A stretch of 64,000 nucleotides of DNA from Kalaharituber pfeilii (Eukaryota > Ascomycota > Pezizomycetes > Pezizales > Pezizaceae). This document shows, in pieces, positions 1 through 10,297 of the stretch; within the stretch, counting starts at the first letter, position 1; each line of letters starts with the position of its first letter. The stretch covers positions 248,001 through 312,000 of the forward strand of contig WHUZ01000064.1 in the NCBI GenBank assembly GCA_015179045.1. The letters run 5' to 3'. The notes under the pieces were generated by a model. That model was not told the DNA's origin. It ran no database searches and worked only from the letters and a program-made list of their open reading frames with translations. The position numbers were made by a program, and so were the translations under genes.

Positions 1-286
1 TCCCAAGCAGACTAGAACGTTCATATGGAGGTAAATAATCATTTGATGTCATTGCAACTCAATTATTGCTTCTACGGCAAGTCTTCACGGGCAATTGAAG
101 GGCACATTTTGATCCCATGATTGGATCTCAGTAAAGTTCCCAGAAGGTATAAGAGAAGAATCATCAATTAATATTATCTATACATGATAACTGCAGGACA
201 TAAACTATTCATATGCCTCCTCTCAACGTAGCTCTCCAAGACATCAGCTTCCAAGCTCAGACACACCTACTTCAAATATTTTATGA

Positions 287-1231
287 TTAACCGAACATCC
301 TTGCGTGCCGGCGAACTGGGGCCCTTTTGGATGCCTTCTTGACCGGCTTCATGCCACCTGTGTTGGTAGGCGGCGTCTTCGGCCTTGGGGGTGTAGGGGG
401 CTTTGACTTTGTTTCCGGATTCTTGCCACCTGTGTTGGTAGGCGGCGTCTTCGGCCTTGGGGGTGTAGGGGTCCCTGACTTTGTTTCCAGCTTAGACGTT
501 GTGTGAGGATTAGGAGAGGTGGGGGTATTGGGGGCGGTCGGGCTGTTCGGCGGCGGGCAAGTTTGCGCCTGCACCTTCTCGCATCCCTTCACCTGATCCG
601 GCTTGAACCCCAACTCGCGTAAGTAGCCACGGCACCCATAAACGGCCCCCTTTTCGTCCTTATTACTGTCGTGGCACGGGTCCATTAGACCCCCATTTTT
701 ATTGAAAGTGACTATCAGCTTCTTGTCCTTATTAATCAGGCTCGAATTTGGGCCATTTTCCTTGAACCACGCGTTTGTCGCCATGATTTCTCCGCACTTG
801 CCGTCATTATTGTGTCCCCACCCACTGCCGACTCTGGCTTTACAGGTGTCTAGAGCTTTGATGACCTGCTTCTGAATGTCCATCGCTTTGCCTGCCTTGC
901 CGGGAACTGCTCCAGGCCCTCTTATTGAGGTGGCGAAATAGATTTTCTTGCGGTCCACAGTAAAGCCAGAAAGCGCTGCGGGCCAAGTGTCGGGAGGCCA
1001 CTGGTCCTTCCTGAGTCGAGCTTTAAGCATCTCCATGGTCTCTTTGGTGTCAGTTGTCAATTGGGTCATGGTGATCTCCTCAGGGAGTGTAATGGTGCCC
1101 ATGTAGCCGTAAAGTTCCCCACGGTTTGGGACCTCCCACACCATTTCTTCGAGTTCGATACCGGCTGCGAGCACGTGGCTGCACAGGAGCAGCAGGAGGC
1201 CGAGGATACTTTGGAAATCGGAGAACTTCAT
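287..1231 (-). CDS. secreted deaminase-like protein with proline-rich repeat tail (copy 1)
   Basis: 314 aa. It opens with a signal peptide (MKFSDFQSILGLLLLLCSHVLAA), so it is probably secreted. Residues ~95-210 carry the order of elements expected of the cytidine-deaminase-like fold: a strand (KKIYFATSI), a helix with C146-G-E148 (the [H/C]xE zinc and proton-shuttle motif), a strand (KLIVTF), then P185-C186 and a further cysteine C200 in GCRGYL. The usual second motif is PCxxC; here 13 residues separate the two cysteines, so this match is partial. After C225 the tail is low-complexity Pro/Thr/Lys with two TPPRPKTPPTNTGG units and a basic end. The nearly identical paralogue at 59024-60085 supports a real gene. 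Substrate (nucleic acid, nucleotide or protein) cannot be read from sequence. The deaminase call is inference; a secreted protein of unknown fold is the alternative. Confidence 0.6.
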   Translation of the reverse strand: MKFSDFQSILGLLLLLCSHVLAAGIELEEMVWEVPNRGELYGYMGTITLPEEITMTQLTTDTKETMEMLKARLRKDQWPPDTWPAALSGFTVDRKKIYFATSIRGPGAVPGKAGKAMDIQKQVIKALDTCKARVGSGWGHNNDGKCGEIMATNAWFKENGPNSSLINKDKKLIVTFNKNGGLMDPCHDSNKDEKGAVYGCRGYLRELGFKPDQVKGCEKVQAQTCPPPNSPTAPNTPTSPNPHTTSKLETKSGTPTPPRPKTPPTNTGGKNPETKSKPPTPPRPKTPPTNTGGMKPVKKASKRAPVRRHARMFG

Positions 1232-1534
1232 TTTGTGATGAGCTCGAGGTTAATGTTATATTGTGTAGAAATAGGCACGATGGGTCAGGTTAGAAGATAG
1301 TGGTTAACAGAATGAAATACTAGAAGCAAGAAGGTAAAAAACTATATGGGACCAGCCCAGGAGAAAGTCGTAAAAGAAAGGATTGCACTCGGAGGCAGTG
1401 CACGAAAGCTGCCTTGCTGCTGAACACTGTTCGTGATATTGAAAGAAAGGAGACAGAGGACAGAAAATTGACCATACTTATAGACCTGTGCACAATCGCC
1501 TGCTGTGTGTTTGTTTGGTGTCATGTGTGATCTT

Positions 1535-1593
1535 TTTTTTTTTTTTTTTTTTTTTTTATATTAATCGCTTGCCGCCCTACGGGCTATGGCGAT
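1535..1593 (-). mobile_element. A-type micro-retroposon (stem-loop plus poly-A only)
   Basis: Insertion of a poly(T) run plus about 36 nt reading, on the minus strand, tcgccatagcccgtagggcg followed by gcaagcgatta. It is flanked by the 12-bp direct repeat atgtgtgatctt (1523-1534 and 1594-1605). The paralogous segment has one copy of that site and no insert (60378-60389). The body equals the 3' end of lineage-A LINEs such as LINE2 at 27036-27092. Confidence 0.9.
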
Positions 1594-1605
1594 ATGTGTG
1601 ATCTT

Positions 1606-2244
1606 GGACGGGCGAGTAAGCACCTAGATAGATTGAGACTGGTGCTTACAATCGTGGGGATCCCTTCTCATCACGCGAGATCGGTGAAGTTATTTGGGTG
1701 AACAGCCGTCTGGTGAGGTTCCCCAAGATTTTGCAGCATCAAACCACAGTTCCCGTAGGGGTCCGATCCTCTTACATCGAACATCGAATGTGCGAGAATA
1801 TGTACACTATCGTGATCCATAGAAGCCGGTTTTTGTTGTTGCTTCATCTGAAGAAAAATTGCAATACTTTCATGGGATCACTTGACTCCAGATCACACTC
1901 CCATTGGCAAAAAAAAAAAATCGCCCTGAAGCGCCCGGGGTCCTGAAAACCCCACATGCGCCTTGTGCGCCCTGGATGCACGTCATCTGTTAATCGTAAT
2001 GTGGTACAGCTACTGAGATCTCTCACACATGCAGGGTTCCACACACAGCTACTTCGCCGCTGCGGAGTAGACAGTCGTCCACTATCCCCTGAAAGCATGA
2101 GGTGCTCCATAGTGACTGTGACTCCAGTCACGTTTTCTGACTGGATGCAATTAGGGGTAAGCGACGCTAGCTATAAATGTATTTTAAGCACGACCGCCAA
2201 TCTAGTAGTACGTACAACACATGCTCAGACCCATGCCCACAGTT
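1606..2244. other. intergenic stretch, no gene recognised
   Basis: Conserved in the duplicate (60390-61024) and open only in short unsupported frames. It has an A-run at 1910-1920 and a palindromic tgactccagtca (2119-2130) near an imperfect second copy. No domain, RNA gene or element end recognised. Confidence 0.5.
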
Positions 2245-2259
2245 ATCTACGACGCTGCC

Positions 2260-2313
2260 CTGCCATGGCGAACAGCTACAAGCGGGGTCACGTGAAAAAA
2301 AAAAAAAAAAAAA
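2260..2313 (+). mobile_element. B-type micro-retroposon
   Basis: A 35-nt body beginning ctgccatggcgaacagc and ending gcggggtcacgtg, then ~19 A. It is flanked by the target duplication tctacgacgctgcc (2246-2259 and 2314-2327). The duplicate segment carries the uninterrupted site at 61024-61039. The body folds as a two-step hairpin and matches the lineage-B LINE 3' end except for a gaaca loop. Confidence 0.92.
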
Positions 2314-2329
2314 TCTACGACGCTGCCAG

Positions 2330-3180
2330 GCCACCTACTCCAATACTTGGATATCTACTTCAGTATCCTCCTTGACTATCATCCTGCATGAGTGCAGAAC
2401 AATAACATTCTGAGTATGGTTGTCTGCACTGTCATCGCGTTCCTGAATTCCTTGATATTCTGGCGTTTCAGTAACTGTCCATCAAACGTGGCGTAGTGGA
2501 CGTCCGTTTTAGTCACACTCCATCGATCACTGATATATATAAAAAAAAAAAGTGTCACTCTCCATCTGGTGCTTCAGCCACTTTCAGCCGTGAGTGCGGA
2601 GTGATAACATCCTGAGTGTGATTTTTAGCAGTAATTCTTGGATACGGAGCCACCTGCTGCCGAAATCAAGAAGCCTTGAGAAAGTGCAGAAGCTTGGAGT
2701 CGGGGTCTCGCAGCACTCGGGTTTAGTCCACAGCTTTCCCCGTTCTCTGGCCTTTTGAATTATGCAGCCAGCATAGCGGCAATGATTTCACGGGGACGTA
2801 GGAGTGATGTGGACATTGTCGTCAACTTGAAAATACGTGGGTGTGAAGCGAGCCGATGTGACGCGAGGCAATGCGAGGCGAGGCGATATGAGGTGAGGCG
2901 AGATGTGTAGTACGGCAGTAAGCGGCGAGCATGTGTAAGCTGAAGCAATACCAGTGGGTAGAGGCGAGGCAGTATGAGAAGTATCGATCATTCCAACGGT
3001 TTCAATCTATCCTGGCATGGATCTGAGCATGGGCTGTACGTACTACTAGATTGGCGATCGCGCTTAAATACATTTATAGCTAGCGTCGCTTACCCCTACC
3101 TGCATCCAGTCAGAGAAAGTGACTGGATAGAGACATTTCGGTGACTGAAGTTTACCATAAGTCTGTGAATGTACACTACT
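2330..3180. other. intergenic stretch, no gene recognised
   Basis: Shared with 61040-61912. Contains a degenerate cgaggc/gaggcgat simple repeat at ~2850-2905 and an inverted echo of 2160-2230 at ~3030-3100 (the site gcgacgctagctataaatgt and its complement), so parts may be an old inverted-repeat element. No coding domain recognised. Confidence 0.4.
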
Positions 3181-3181
3181 A

Positions 3182-3983
3182 CCGTATTAACTCACATAAG
3201 AGCAAGAAAACAAACGCGCGCTAGTTCGGTCTTGGCAAACCTCTCAGCGCCAGTGCGCGTGTATCATGCACGGGCACGTGCTAGGTTGAATGGAAAACAG
3301 TGTAGCCATGTAGTTTTCTTTCCAATCATTAGTGATACTGAGGAAGATGGGCCCGAATATGATTTCCGTTGGCAGGCGGATGAGTATTAGAGGAAGAGTA
3401 GGAGATATTATGTATCGAGTATGTTACGGGGTCAAAAGAGCTTTTCCTTACTGTGGCAGAAGTGCCTTGCCATGGCGAACAGCCGTATGCGGGATCACGT
3501 GAAATAAAAAAAAAAAAAAAACTGTGGCAGAAGTGGAGTATGGTATGCCATTTTACTATATATCTTTATTTGTTTTGTAGTTAGTCTCGTCATAGCCTAA
3601 AGGGTGGTAATGATATTTGAAAATAAAATAAAAAAATGTTACAGGGTCACCGTGACGTCGACCATAGGGTGGGCGGCTGGTGGAGCACGCAAAAAATGCG
3701 CAAGTGTGTCGCAGTCGCAGAATGGCTATATGAGATACATAGAGAATTAGCGAGCATCACTAGTCTAGTCAAGTGTCTTTTTCGCCTGGCGGACGGTAAT
3801 GTCTGCGTTTACCACCGTTACAGAGTAGAGATGCTGGAGATTAGCCCTTGTATAATTGCATTCCTCTGCTTAGTAATGCCAAGATTGCACGAACCGCGCG
3901 CTAGCGCGATTAACCGCACCTGAGTTCTACCAAGACCAAACTAGCGCGCGTTTGTTTTCTTGCTCTTATGTGAGTTAATATGG
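3182..3983 (+). mobile_element. internally deleted pogo element
   Basis: TIRs ccgtattaactcacataaga... and its complement ...tgtgagttaatatgg are flanked by TA (3180-3181, 3984-3985). TIR sequence and content match the full element at 31104-34162, but only the last ~40 codons of the transposase remain (to 3390, ending in FRWQADEY). This gives the undisrupted C-terminus that the full copy has lost from frame. A B-type micro-retroposon and a decayed A-type tail (~3588-3637) sit inside. The same deleted element is in the duplicate at 61914-62721. Confidence 0.88.
3465..3520 (+). mobile_element. B-type micro-retroposon (shared by both duplicate copies)
   Basis: Begins ccttgccatggcgaacagcc, ends gcgggatcacgtgaaat plus A-run. 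Target duplication actgtggcagaagtg at 3450-3464 and 3521-3535. The orthologous insert at 62197-62259 shows it predates the segmental duplication. Confidence 0.9.
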
Positions 3984-4278
3984 TATATATTAGTAATATA
4001 CTTAATATAGTAATAGTTTGCTTTTCTAATAATAATAGGGGTTGTCGACGAACAACTGGGAATGGCTACCAGAAAGTACCACTACTAACTGAGGCGCTTT
4101 TAGTGCCTTGGCCCCTTCGTTCATTGGTCTGTTGGCTGGTAGTCTCCGGTACAACGCCAGACTAGTACCAACGTAACGCCTGTTACCAGTCAAATTTGAC
4201 TGCTGGTGGGCTCTTCTGGTAAGTAGTGCTCAGTTAGTAGCCTACTTTGCTGCATACACCCGCATTTACGGACTTTAA

Positions 4279-6371
4279 CGTGCCGAAGTGGTAACGATCT
4301 GTCCCCCTGTAACGATCCATTCTCTGGGCACTCCTCGTCATACATTCCTCGCTCTACTACTTATTTTGGATATATTGCAACTATAGAAATTGCTTAACAT
4401 TATACCAATTTGACATCGCTGAATCAGAATTTGCTATCATAATGAGGAAAAAATCAAAATTCCATTATTTACAACCAAATTCATTATTATTCACCTAATT
4501 TGAGCTCTCCCTGTATGGAGTATAGCTCAACATCCTCGAAATCAGGAAAATAATATAGAAAACTAGTAATTCTCATCCATCTAGGGCTGGTCTTTTTATT
4601 AGAAGTCAATATTGCATATACAGATCATGTGGGATGCAGTGCACCTTCAATTGTATAGAAGTAGTTTATGTTCCTGAGCTAATCTCCATACCTTGATCTG
4701 ACATTCAGTGTTCCTAGACTCCTCAAGTGATTCAGGAATACCGGGACTTGAAGTTGTAGTAGTTGAAGCACTAGGGGTGGTTAACAGTAACTCCTTCTGA
4801 GGCGCCAGGTATGACAGAAGAGACCTATGGCTCAAATCTGCTATTGGAACCTTCTTCTACCCCCCCTTCTAGTATTCAGACCCTCCTATCTCATGAACTA
4901 AAGATCTTTCCCAGCCCCAGCCTTGCATGTGAGTTCCTCTATGGTGTCTTTTTGTAACTTGTTCAGCTGCAGCCATCTCTCTCTATTTTCGTTCTTCTTT
5001 TGCCTTGCTGTCATGGGTCACCTCGGGTGGCCGATAGAGCGTATATGCGACGTATGCGAAATGCGACAGCAAATATATCGGATGCAGGTGCGTATTGCTA
5101 AATGAGCTATGCACAGGACTAGTAAACGTCACTAGTCAAGTGTTTTTTTTCACTGATCTGGTGGGATGCGGTTCTCTACCCAAGACGCCCAAGACGTTAT
5201 ATTCACTCACTTCCTCCTAAGCCGCCTCGAGCTGAAGTTAAAGCAATACTGGAAATAGAAGGAAAACATAGTAGGAGATGTCGAAAAGGAAACAGAGAGT
5301 ACCAGCGAAGGTCAGAAAGGAGGAAGAGAAACTTCAGAAGGTGCGAAAATAGTTTAGGATAAGAAAGAAGCCGCTGATATGCAAAGTAGTTAGCAGCGAT
5401 GGATCGAGAAAGTAAGGCAAAAGAGGAACGAAAATAGAGAGAGATGGCTGCAGCTGAACAAGTTACAAAAAGATACCATAGAGGAACTCACATGCAAGGC
5501 TGGGGCTGGGAAAGATCTTTAGTTCATGAGATAGGAGGGTCTGAATACTAGAAGGGGGGGTGGGTAGAAGAAGGTTCCAATAGCAGATTTGAGCCATAGG
5601 TCTCTTCTGTCATACCTGGCACCTCAGAAGGAGTTACTGTTACCACCCCTAGTGCTTCAACTACTACAACTTCAAGTCCCGGTATTCCTGAATCACTTGA
5701 GGAGTCTAGGAACACTGAATGTCAGATCAAGGTATGGAGATTAGCTCAGGAACATAAACTACTTCTATACAATTGAAGGTGCATTGCATCCCACATGATC
5801 TGTATATGCAATATTGACTTTTGATAAAAAGACCAGCCCTAGATAGCTGAGAATTACTAGTTTTCTATAAAATTTTTCTGATTTCGAGAATGTTGAGCTA
5901 TACTATATACAGGGAGGACGCAACTTAGGTTTTTTTTTTTTTTTTTTTTTTTTTATTTCATTACTCGCATGCCGCCCTAAGGGCTATGGCGAGGTATAAA
6001 TTAACTAAAAACAAAAAACAAAGTACGCACTGACAGTCTTAACTACATGTGGTGGGAGGGGTGCCGAGCCTGCCTATTTCCTTCCTCTGCCTGGCTCGTA
6101 CACCTCCGAGCGCAACCATTTCCCTCCGAGTCTGACTTTCCCATCAACTTAGGTAAATAATGATAAATTTAGTTGTAAATATTGGAATTTTGATTCTTTC
6201 CTCATTATGATAGCAAATTCTGATTCAGCGATGTCAAATTGGTATAATGTTAAGCAATTTCTATAGTTGCAATATATTCAAATAAAAGTAGTAGAGTGAG
6301 GAATGCATGACGAGGAGTGCCCAGAGAGTGGATCGTTACAGGGGGGCAGATCGTTACCACATCGGGCACGC
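4279..6371. mobile_element. long-inverted-repeat (foldback-like) DNA element
   Basis: Arms of roughly 700-900 bp mirror each other: 4279-5003 against ~5418-6371, meeting around an unpaired centre (~5005-5415). Termini are cgtgccgaagtggtaacgat and, complemented, gcgtgcccgatgtggtaacg, flanked by TAA (4276-4278, 6372-6374), which fits a 3-bp PIF/Harbinger-type duplication but does not prove it. The duplicate segment lacks it (cctactttaagccctctc at ~62849). No transposase frame is recognisable; small mirrored ORFs in the arms are not convincing. Confidence 0.65.
5931..6144 (-). mobile_element. 5'-truncated lineage-A LINE tail
   Basis: Poly(T), then the complement of the A-type stem-loop, then ~150 bp of LINE 3' UTR-like sequence. 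Flanked by caacttaggt (5921-5930 and 6145-6154). Inserted in the right arm of the long-inverted-repeat element; the left arm has no counterpart. Confidence 0.85.
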
Positions 6372-6965
6372 TAAGCCCTCTCTATATATAGTATAGCTCG
6401 ATATTCTTGAAATCAGAAATTTTCAACAGCAAAAAAAATTTATTGTGCCCGAGTGCCGGATGCATCTGGCGCATGAGGCGCTCCTGACGTAAACTGAAGC
6501 GCCTAGGCGCAGCGCGAGCATTATGGGCGCACAAACTCTGTCAGCTTGCATTACAGTAGGGGTGCACATCCAGTTAACTTCAACCTTTGAGGCGTCAGCA
6601 CGCCGACCATAAGCATCCTCAATGTAGCGAAACAAGGTGCTCCGTCCATCATGTGTTGGATATTGTGGCCCTCACCCATGATGTATTTGATATTGTAATC
6701 CTTGCCCATGATGTATTTGATATTGTAGCCCTCGCACAGTACAATACAAACGCTTATTGCGCGCTTGCGCTTATTTTGCTTCCCGTGTACTTTCGAATAC
6801 CAATATGCAACATGCAAGCCATAAATTTATTAAATAATGACTAAGAATATCTACAAAAACGGCTTTCTGGTGCACCTTCATGCCCACCGCGCGCACCTGG
6901 TCGCCAAATTGGCCTCAAGATGCCTCACTATAGACTTGCATCAAAATCACGCCGTGAAGTAGAGC
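6372..6965. other. gene-free segment with a short tandem repeat
   Basis: At ~6645-6735 a ~33-bp unit containing atgatgtatttgatattgta is repeated about three times, also at ~63105-63190. The rest shows no coding domain. Confidence 0.5.
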
Positions 6966-7135
6966 CTCCTGTAGCTGTCAGATTAGCTCATTCTGCGCCG
7001 TCGAGAGGGGACTGGCATACCTGTCAATAGAGCTGATTCAGCAGATCTCGCGCCGTCGAGGGCTGTCACATCTGCTAAAATCGGCTCATTCTGCAGCATA
7101 GCGCGCCGTTGAGAGGGGCCTGCCATACCTGTCAA
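6966..7135. repeat. ~55-bp satellite, short block
   Basis: Diverged tandem units with the shared phrases 'ctgccatacctgtcaa', 'gctcattctgc' and 'cgcgccgtcgagaggg'. The same unit recurs at 8754-9150, 40960-43350, 44080-45010 and 63430-63596. Confidence 0.75.
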
Positions 7136-8753
7136 TTAAACAGCCTCCGAAAGGGCATCTCAAAAAGGCTCTGGAAAAGCCGTCGAGCAGCCTCTAGAAG
7201 GGCCCGTTGAACAGCATGTCAATAGCTAGCCTCTCGAACTGCCTCTCGAACTGCCTCCCGAACTGCCTCTGAACAGCACTACAATAGTAGTGAAAAACAA
7301 AAGCAGCAGTACACTTGGTCTCATACCAAGCGCCTGGCAGTACACTACCTCTGGTGGTAATCAATCGACAACAACCACGACAGGACGAGTGTTTGGAAGC
7401 GACTCCACAACCACAACGTCCCCCCCAGTGAAACCCACATAGATCAAAAGCTCTCAGCGCGCTGAGTCTTTTGATCGAATTTTCATTCCCAAATACCATA
7501 ACCCACAAGTTTCCTCCCAGGGTGAAACTTCGAGGAAATCTTCAGCTCAACACCTTGTTGCCAACACATCAACCCCCGCACGACCGGCACCAAGACCCAA
7601 TAGGAGGCCCCGAAAACACCACCCACCACCATTCAAATGCCGAAGGGCAAAGAGAGAGAGAGGACCGACGTCCCGGCCCCCCAGCGGCGGCACCCCCCCC
7701 TCAGACACCAAGATGGAACGACGTATGGGAAACGATCTGGGAGAAAACTGGCATCAGAGAAACCGGTCCTTCTCGAGTCATGACGCATCCAAGTCGAGAA
7801 GGAACGGCACGGACATGAGGCGGATTCCCCTCTCCCGAGATGCCTCCTCGACCCCGCCACACCCGTCGCCCCCTCCCCACCGCCGCCAACAACCTTGGGG
7901 TTCATCCTCACCACCACCATCCACACACCCCCGGCCGAATCCACGCCTGAAGCACTAGGCTTCAGCAAAAATATTCGTCGCGCACTCTGAGGAGCCGTCC
8001 ACAGAGCGCACAACTACGACCACCCCCGCCCCCCGTCCCAACCCGGAGGTCGCGACCAAGACGAGAAAGCGAAAAGGCAAAAACGGCGTCAGCGCAAGAC
8101 CCGTGTGCCTTCAAACGAAGACTTGACGATGCGGAGGCAAGGAAGATAGCCACCGCACCACCGGTCAGGACATCATCTGGCCACGCCGACAACAATCATG
8201 TCGGCGCCATCACGACGACCCCATCAACCCCGCGTCCACCCCCACCCCCACGCCCACGCCGAAGACCAAACCCCCTTGAACTCCAAACGCCAAATCCCCA
8301 ACGCACCCATCCACCCCCGGTGCCATCACCCCAAATCCGGCATCGTAGTACGTGGGATACCCCTGAGGAAGGACCTCGGGAACGTCCGGAGATGGATGGA
8401 AGCAGACAATAAAGACATAGGAAAGATCACGGGGATTAGATGGCTAAGGAACAAGCAGATGCTGAGGGAGGAAGGAAAAAAAGACAAGTTCGGTAGTTGT
8501 ATACCTGGAGAATACAACGGAAGTAGATTGGGTGAGACTAGGAGGAAGATGGTTGTGAGCCTGCCGGTACGAATGGGACAGAGGACGGAAAATAGGCAAA
8601 GGACGTCCCCCCGCATCGGCTCGGATCATCCACCCATACCACCAGCGAGAGTCGTGGGTTTTATGTAGCTATCTGTTATTTTCCTTTACTCAAATAAACT
8701 CTCGCCATAGCCCGTAGGGCGGCACGCGATAATGATATAAAAAAAAAAAAAAA
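7136..8753 (+). mobile_element. ORF1-only LINE derivative (lineage A tail)
   Basis: A 1.6-kb unit ending in the A-type stem-loop (tcgccatagcccgtagggcg, ~8704-8735) and poly(A). It is bounded by atacctgtcaa (7125-7135 and 8754-8764). Because it sits inside the satellite, whose units contain this same phrase, the repeat could be satellite rather than a true target duplication. It carries a proline-rich, then gag-like coding region but no endonuclease, RT or RNase H. The duplicate begins at ~63597 and runs off the window. Confidence 0.6.
8198..8668 (+). pseudogene. LINE ORF1 (gag-like) fragment
   Basis: Frame gives ...SGIVVRGIPLRKDL, then NVRRWMEADNKDIGKITGI and RWLRNKQMLREEGKK, the RNA-binding-like region of fungal LINE ORF1 proteins. 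After EEGKK, sense resumes in another frame (TSSVVVYLENTTEVDWVRLG), so a 1-nt shift lies near 8480. Upstream frames (7471-8190) are Pro/Arg-rich and probably its N-terminal part, also shifted. No zinc knuckle is seen. The product, if any, would bind its own RNA. Confidence 0.5.
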
Positions 8754-9200
8754 TACCTGTCAACTGAGCCCATTTGGCCATATCTCGCGCCATCGTGGCA
8801 TACCTGTCATACCTGTTAAGTTGAGCTCATGTTGCCATATTGCGCGCCGTGGAGAGGGGCTGCCATACCTGTTGAATTCAGCTCATGTTGCCACATCTCG
8901 CGCATACCTGTAATACCTGTAAAGTTAATCTCATGATGCCATTTCGCGCCGTCGAGAGGGGCCTGCCATACTGTCAAATTCGGTTCATGTTGCCATATCT
9001 CGCACTATCGAGAGGGGCCTGCCATACCTCTTAACTGCAGCTCATGTTGCCACATCTCGCGCCGTCGAGTGGAAAGTGTTATACCTGTCAGATTCAGTTC
9101 ATTGTGCGCCGTTTAAGAGGGCCCGCCATACCTGTGAATATGTGCTGCAATAGTCGCGTCAACAAACACGCTCTCAGCGTGTCGGCACGTTGCACTCTAC
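8754..9200. repeat. ~55-bp satellite block
   Basis: About seven diverged units of the catacctgtcaa / gctcatgttgccatatctcg / cgccgtcgagaggggcctgc type. No ORF of substance. Confidence 0.8.
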
Positions 9201-9255
9201 AGGTCTGGCCAGCGACCTCAGAATGAGGGCAAAGTCAATGGGCAGGCTGGAAGGG

Positions 9256-9368
9256 TTTTTTTTTTTTTTTTTTTTTTTTTATATCAATACTCGCAGGCCG
9301 CCCTATGGGCTATGGCGAGGTTTTATTTCAAAACAAGAAAAGAAAGAAGAATAACTAAGTACATGTGC
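9256..9368 (-). mobile_element. lineage-A LINE tail (interrupted)
   Basis: Poly(T) at 9256-9280, then the complement of the A stem-loop (actcgcaggccgccctatgg ... ctatggcgagg) and 3' UTR-like sequence. It runs into the TIR element at 9371, which seems to have landed in it. No distal target duplication identified. Confidence 0.7.
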
Positions 9369-9525
9369 TGGTGAGCGGCACGAGCTAGCTCGAGCCTGGA
9401 TTGATTATATACATAATATTGACAAACGAAACTAAACTAAGCTAAATTTTCATCTTTCTCACTACTATCAGCTAAATTGAGCATTTCGAAGTTGTTGGTA
9501 GATCAGAATGAGCTCCAAGTCTCTA

Positions 9526-10297
9526 TGGTGCCGGAAGTTAAGAGCGGACATATTGTAACATTGCCAGCCCGCATTGATAAGCAGCACCATATGTGTCAAT
9601 TTGCTGGTAAGAATTGTGAGCAATTGCACTTTTCAGCCCCTGACGGTCGCTTACACGGTCGCAATCTACTGTGCACGTCGTTTACTAGCAAATGAGCGAG
9701 ATTTCAGAGAGCAAAAGGTAAGTTACAAGAAATGATTGAGGCACAGGGGCATATTGTTTTATTTTACCCTCGATTTCATTGTGAATTGAATTTTATAGAG
9801 CTATTTTTGGGTGCAGCTAAAAAATATACTCATGAGAACTGTGAGTATTCTTCAGCAGGTTTACGAGAAACTATACCCAAGGCTCTTTTTTCTATTTCAG
9901 ATATCTCTATTTGGCGTTATTATAATAAGTGCCTCCGTATTATGCAGGCATATAAAGATGGCCATCAATATGGTACAGAGGCCTTTGAAAATCATGTATA
10001 TTAGAGCCACAGGCGGGTGCGAGAGGGGGAGCCTTTGATGACTAATCCATTTTTGTATGAGGCTTGGCATGTAACATCTGGCAGATTTGCTAACAAAGTA
10101 CAAAACTTTGAACCTTATCAGTTTTACAACGAATAAAGATTTCACCATGAAAAAAATCATAGAGTGATAGAGCGTCTCAAATACTATCGATTTTTGATAT
10201 TTCTACCTTAATTCATGTCATGTTGTGGTTGTTGATAGGTTTTGCGATGGGTTGGTTGTATCGCAATTTTCATGTCCGCTTTTAACTTCCGGCACCA
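9526..10297 (+). mobile_element. deleted Tc1/mariner element (TGGTGCCGG family)
   Basis: TIRs tggtgccggaagttaagagc and gcttttaacttccggcacca are flanked by TA (9524-9525, 10298-10299). It contains the C-terminal part of a DDE transposase. A MITE with related ends is at 52196-52668. Confidence 0.8.
9732..10004 (+). pseudogene. DDE transposase C-terminal fragment (IS630/Tc1 type)
   Basis: About 90 codons. YPRFHCELNFIELFLGAAKK is the block around the last catalytic acidic residue (E in NFIE) of fungal DDE_3-type transposases, followed by a family-typical CEYSSAGLRETIPKAL and a cysteine-containing tail. The first two catalytic aspartates and the DNA-binding part are missing. The preceding frame (9477-9695) belongs partly to the outer element. 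It would be non-functional; the intact TIRs suggest it was mobilised in trans. Confidence 0.7.

Larger units (their letters stand above)
1..7570. repeat. segmental direct duplication, copy 1 (partner 58738-64000)
   Basis: The first 7.5 kb is repeated in the same orientation from 58738 to the right edge, and both window ends cut it, so its full length is unknown. The copies align through the deaminase-like gene, the deleted pogo element, a short 'atgatgtatttgatattgta' repeat, the satellite and the start of the ORF1-only LINE derivative. Copy 1 has extra material absent from copy 2: micro-insertions at 1535-1593 and 2260-2313, and a long-TIR element at 4279-6371. These therefore either arrived after the duplication or were lost cleanly from copy 2; target duplications favour arrival. 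Confidence 0.9.

Noticed and set aside
2260..2313. B micro-inserts as simple poly(A) slippage or assembly artefacts
   Set aside because: Each has a structured non-A body, a distinct target duplication and, for two sites, a paralogous empty site.
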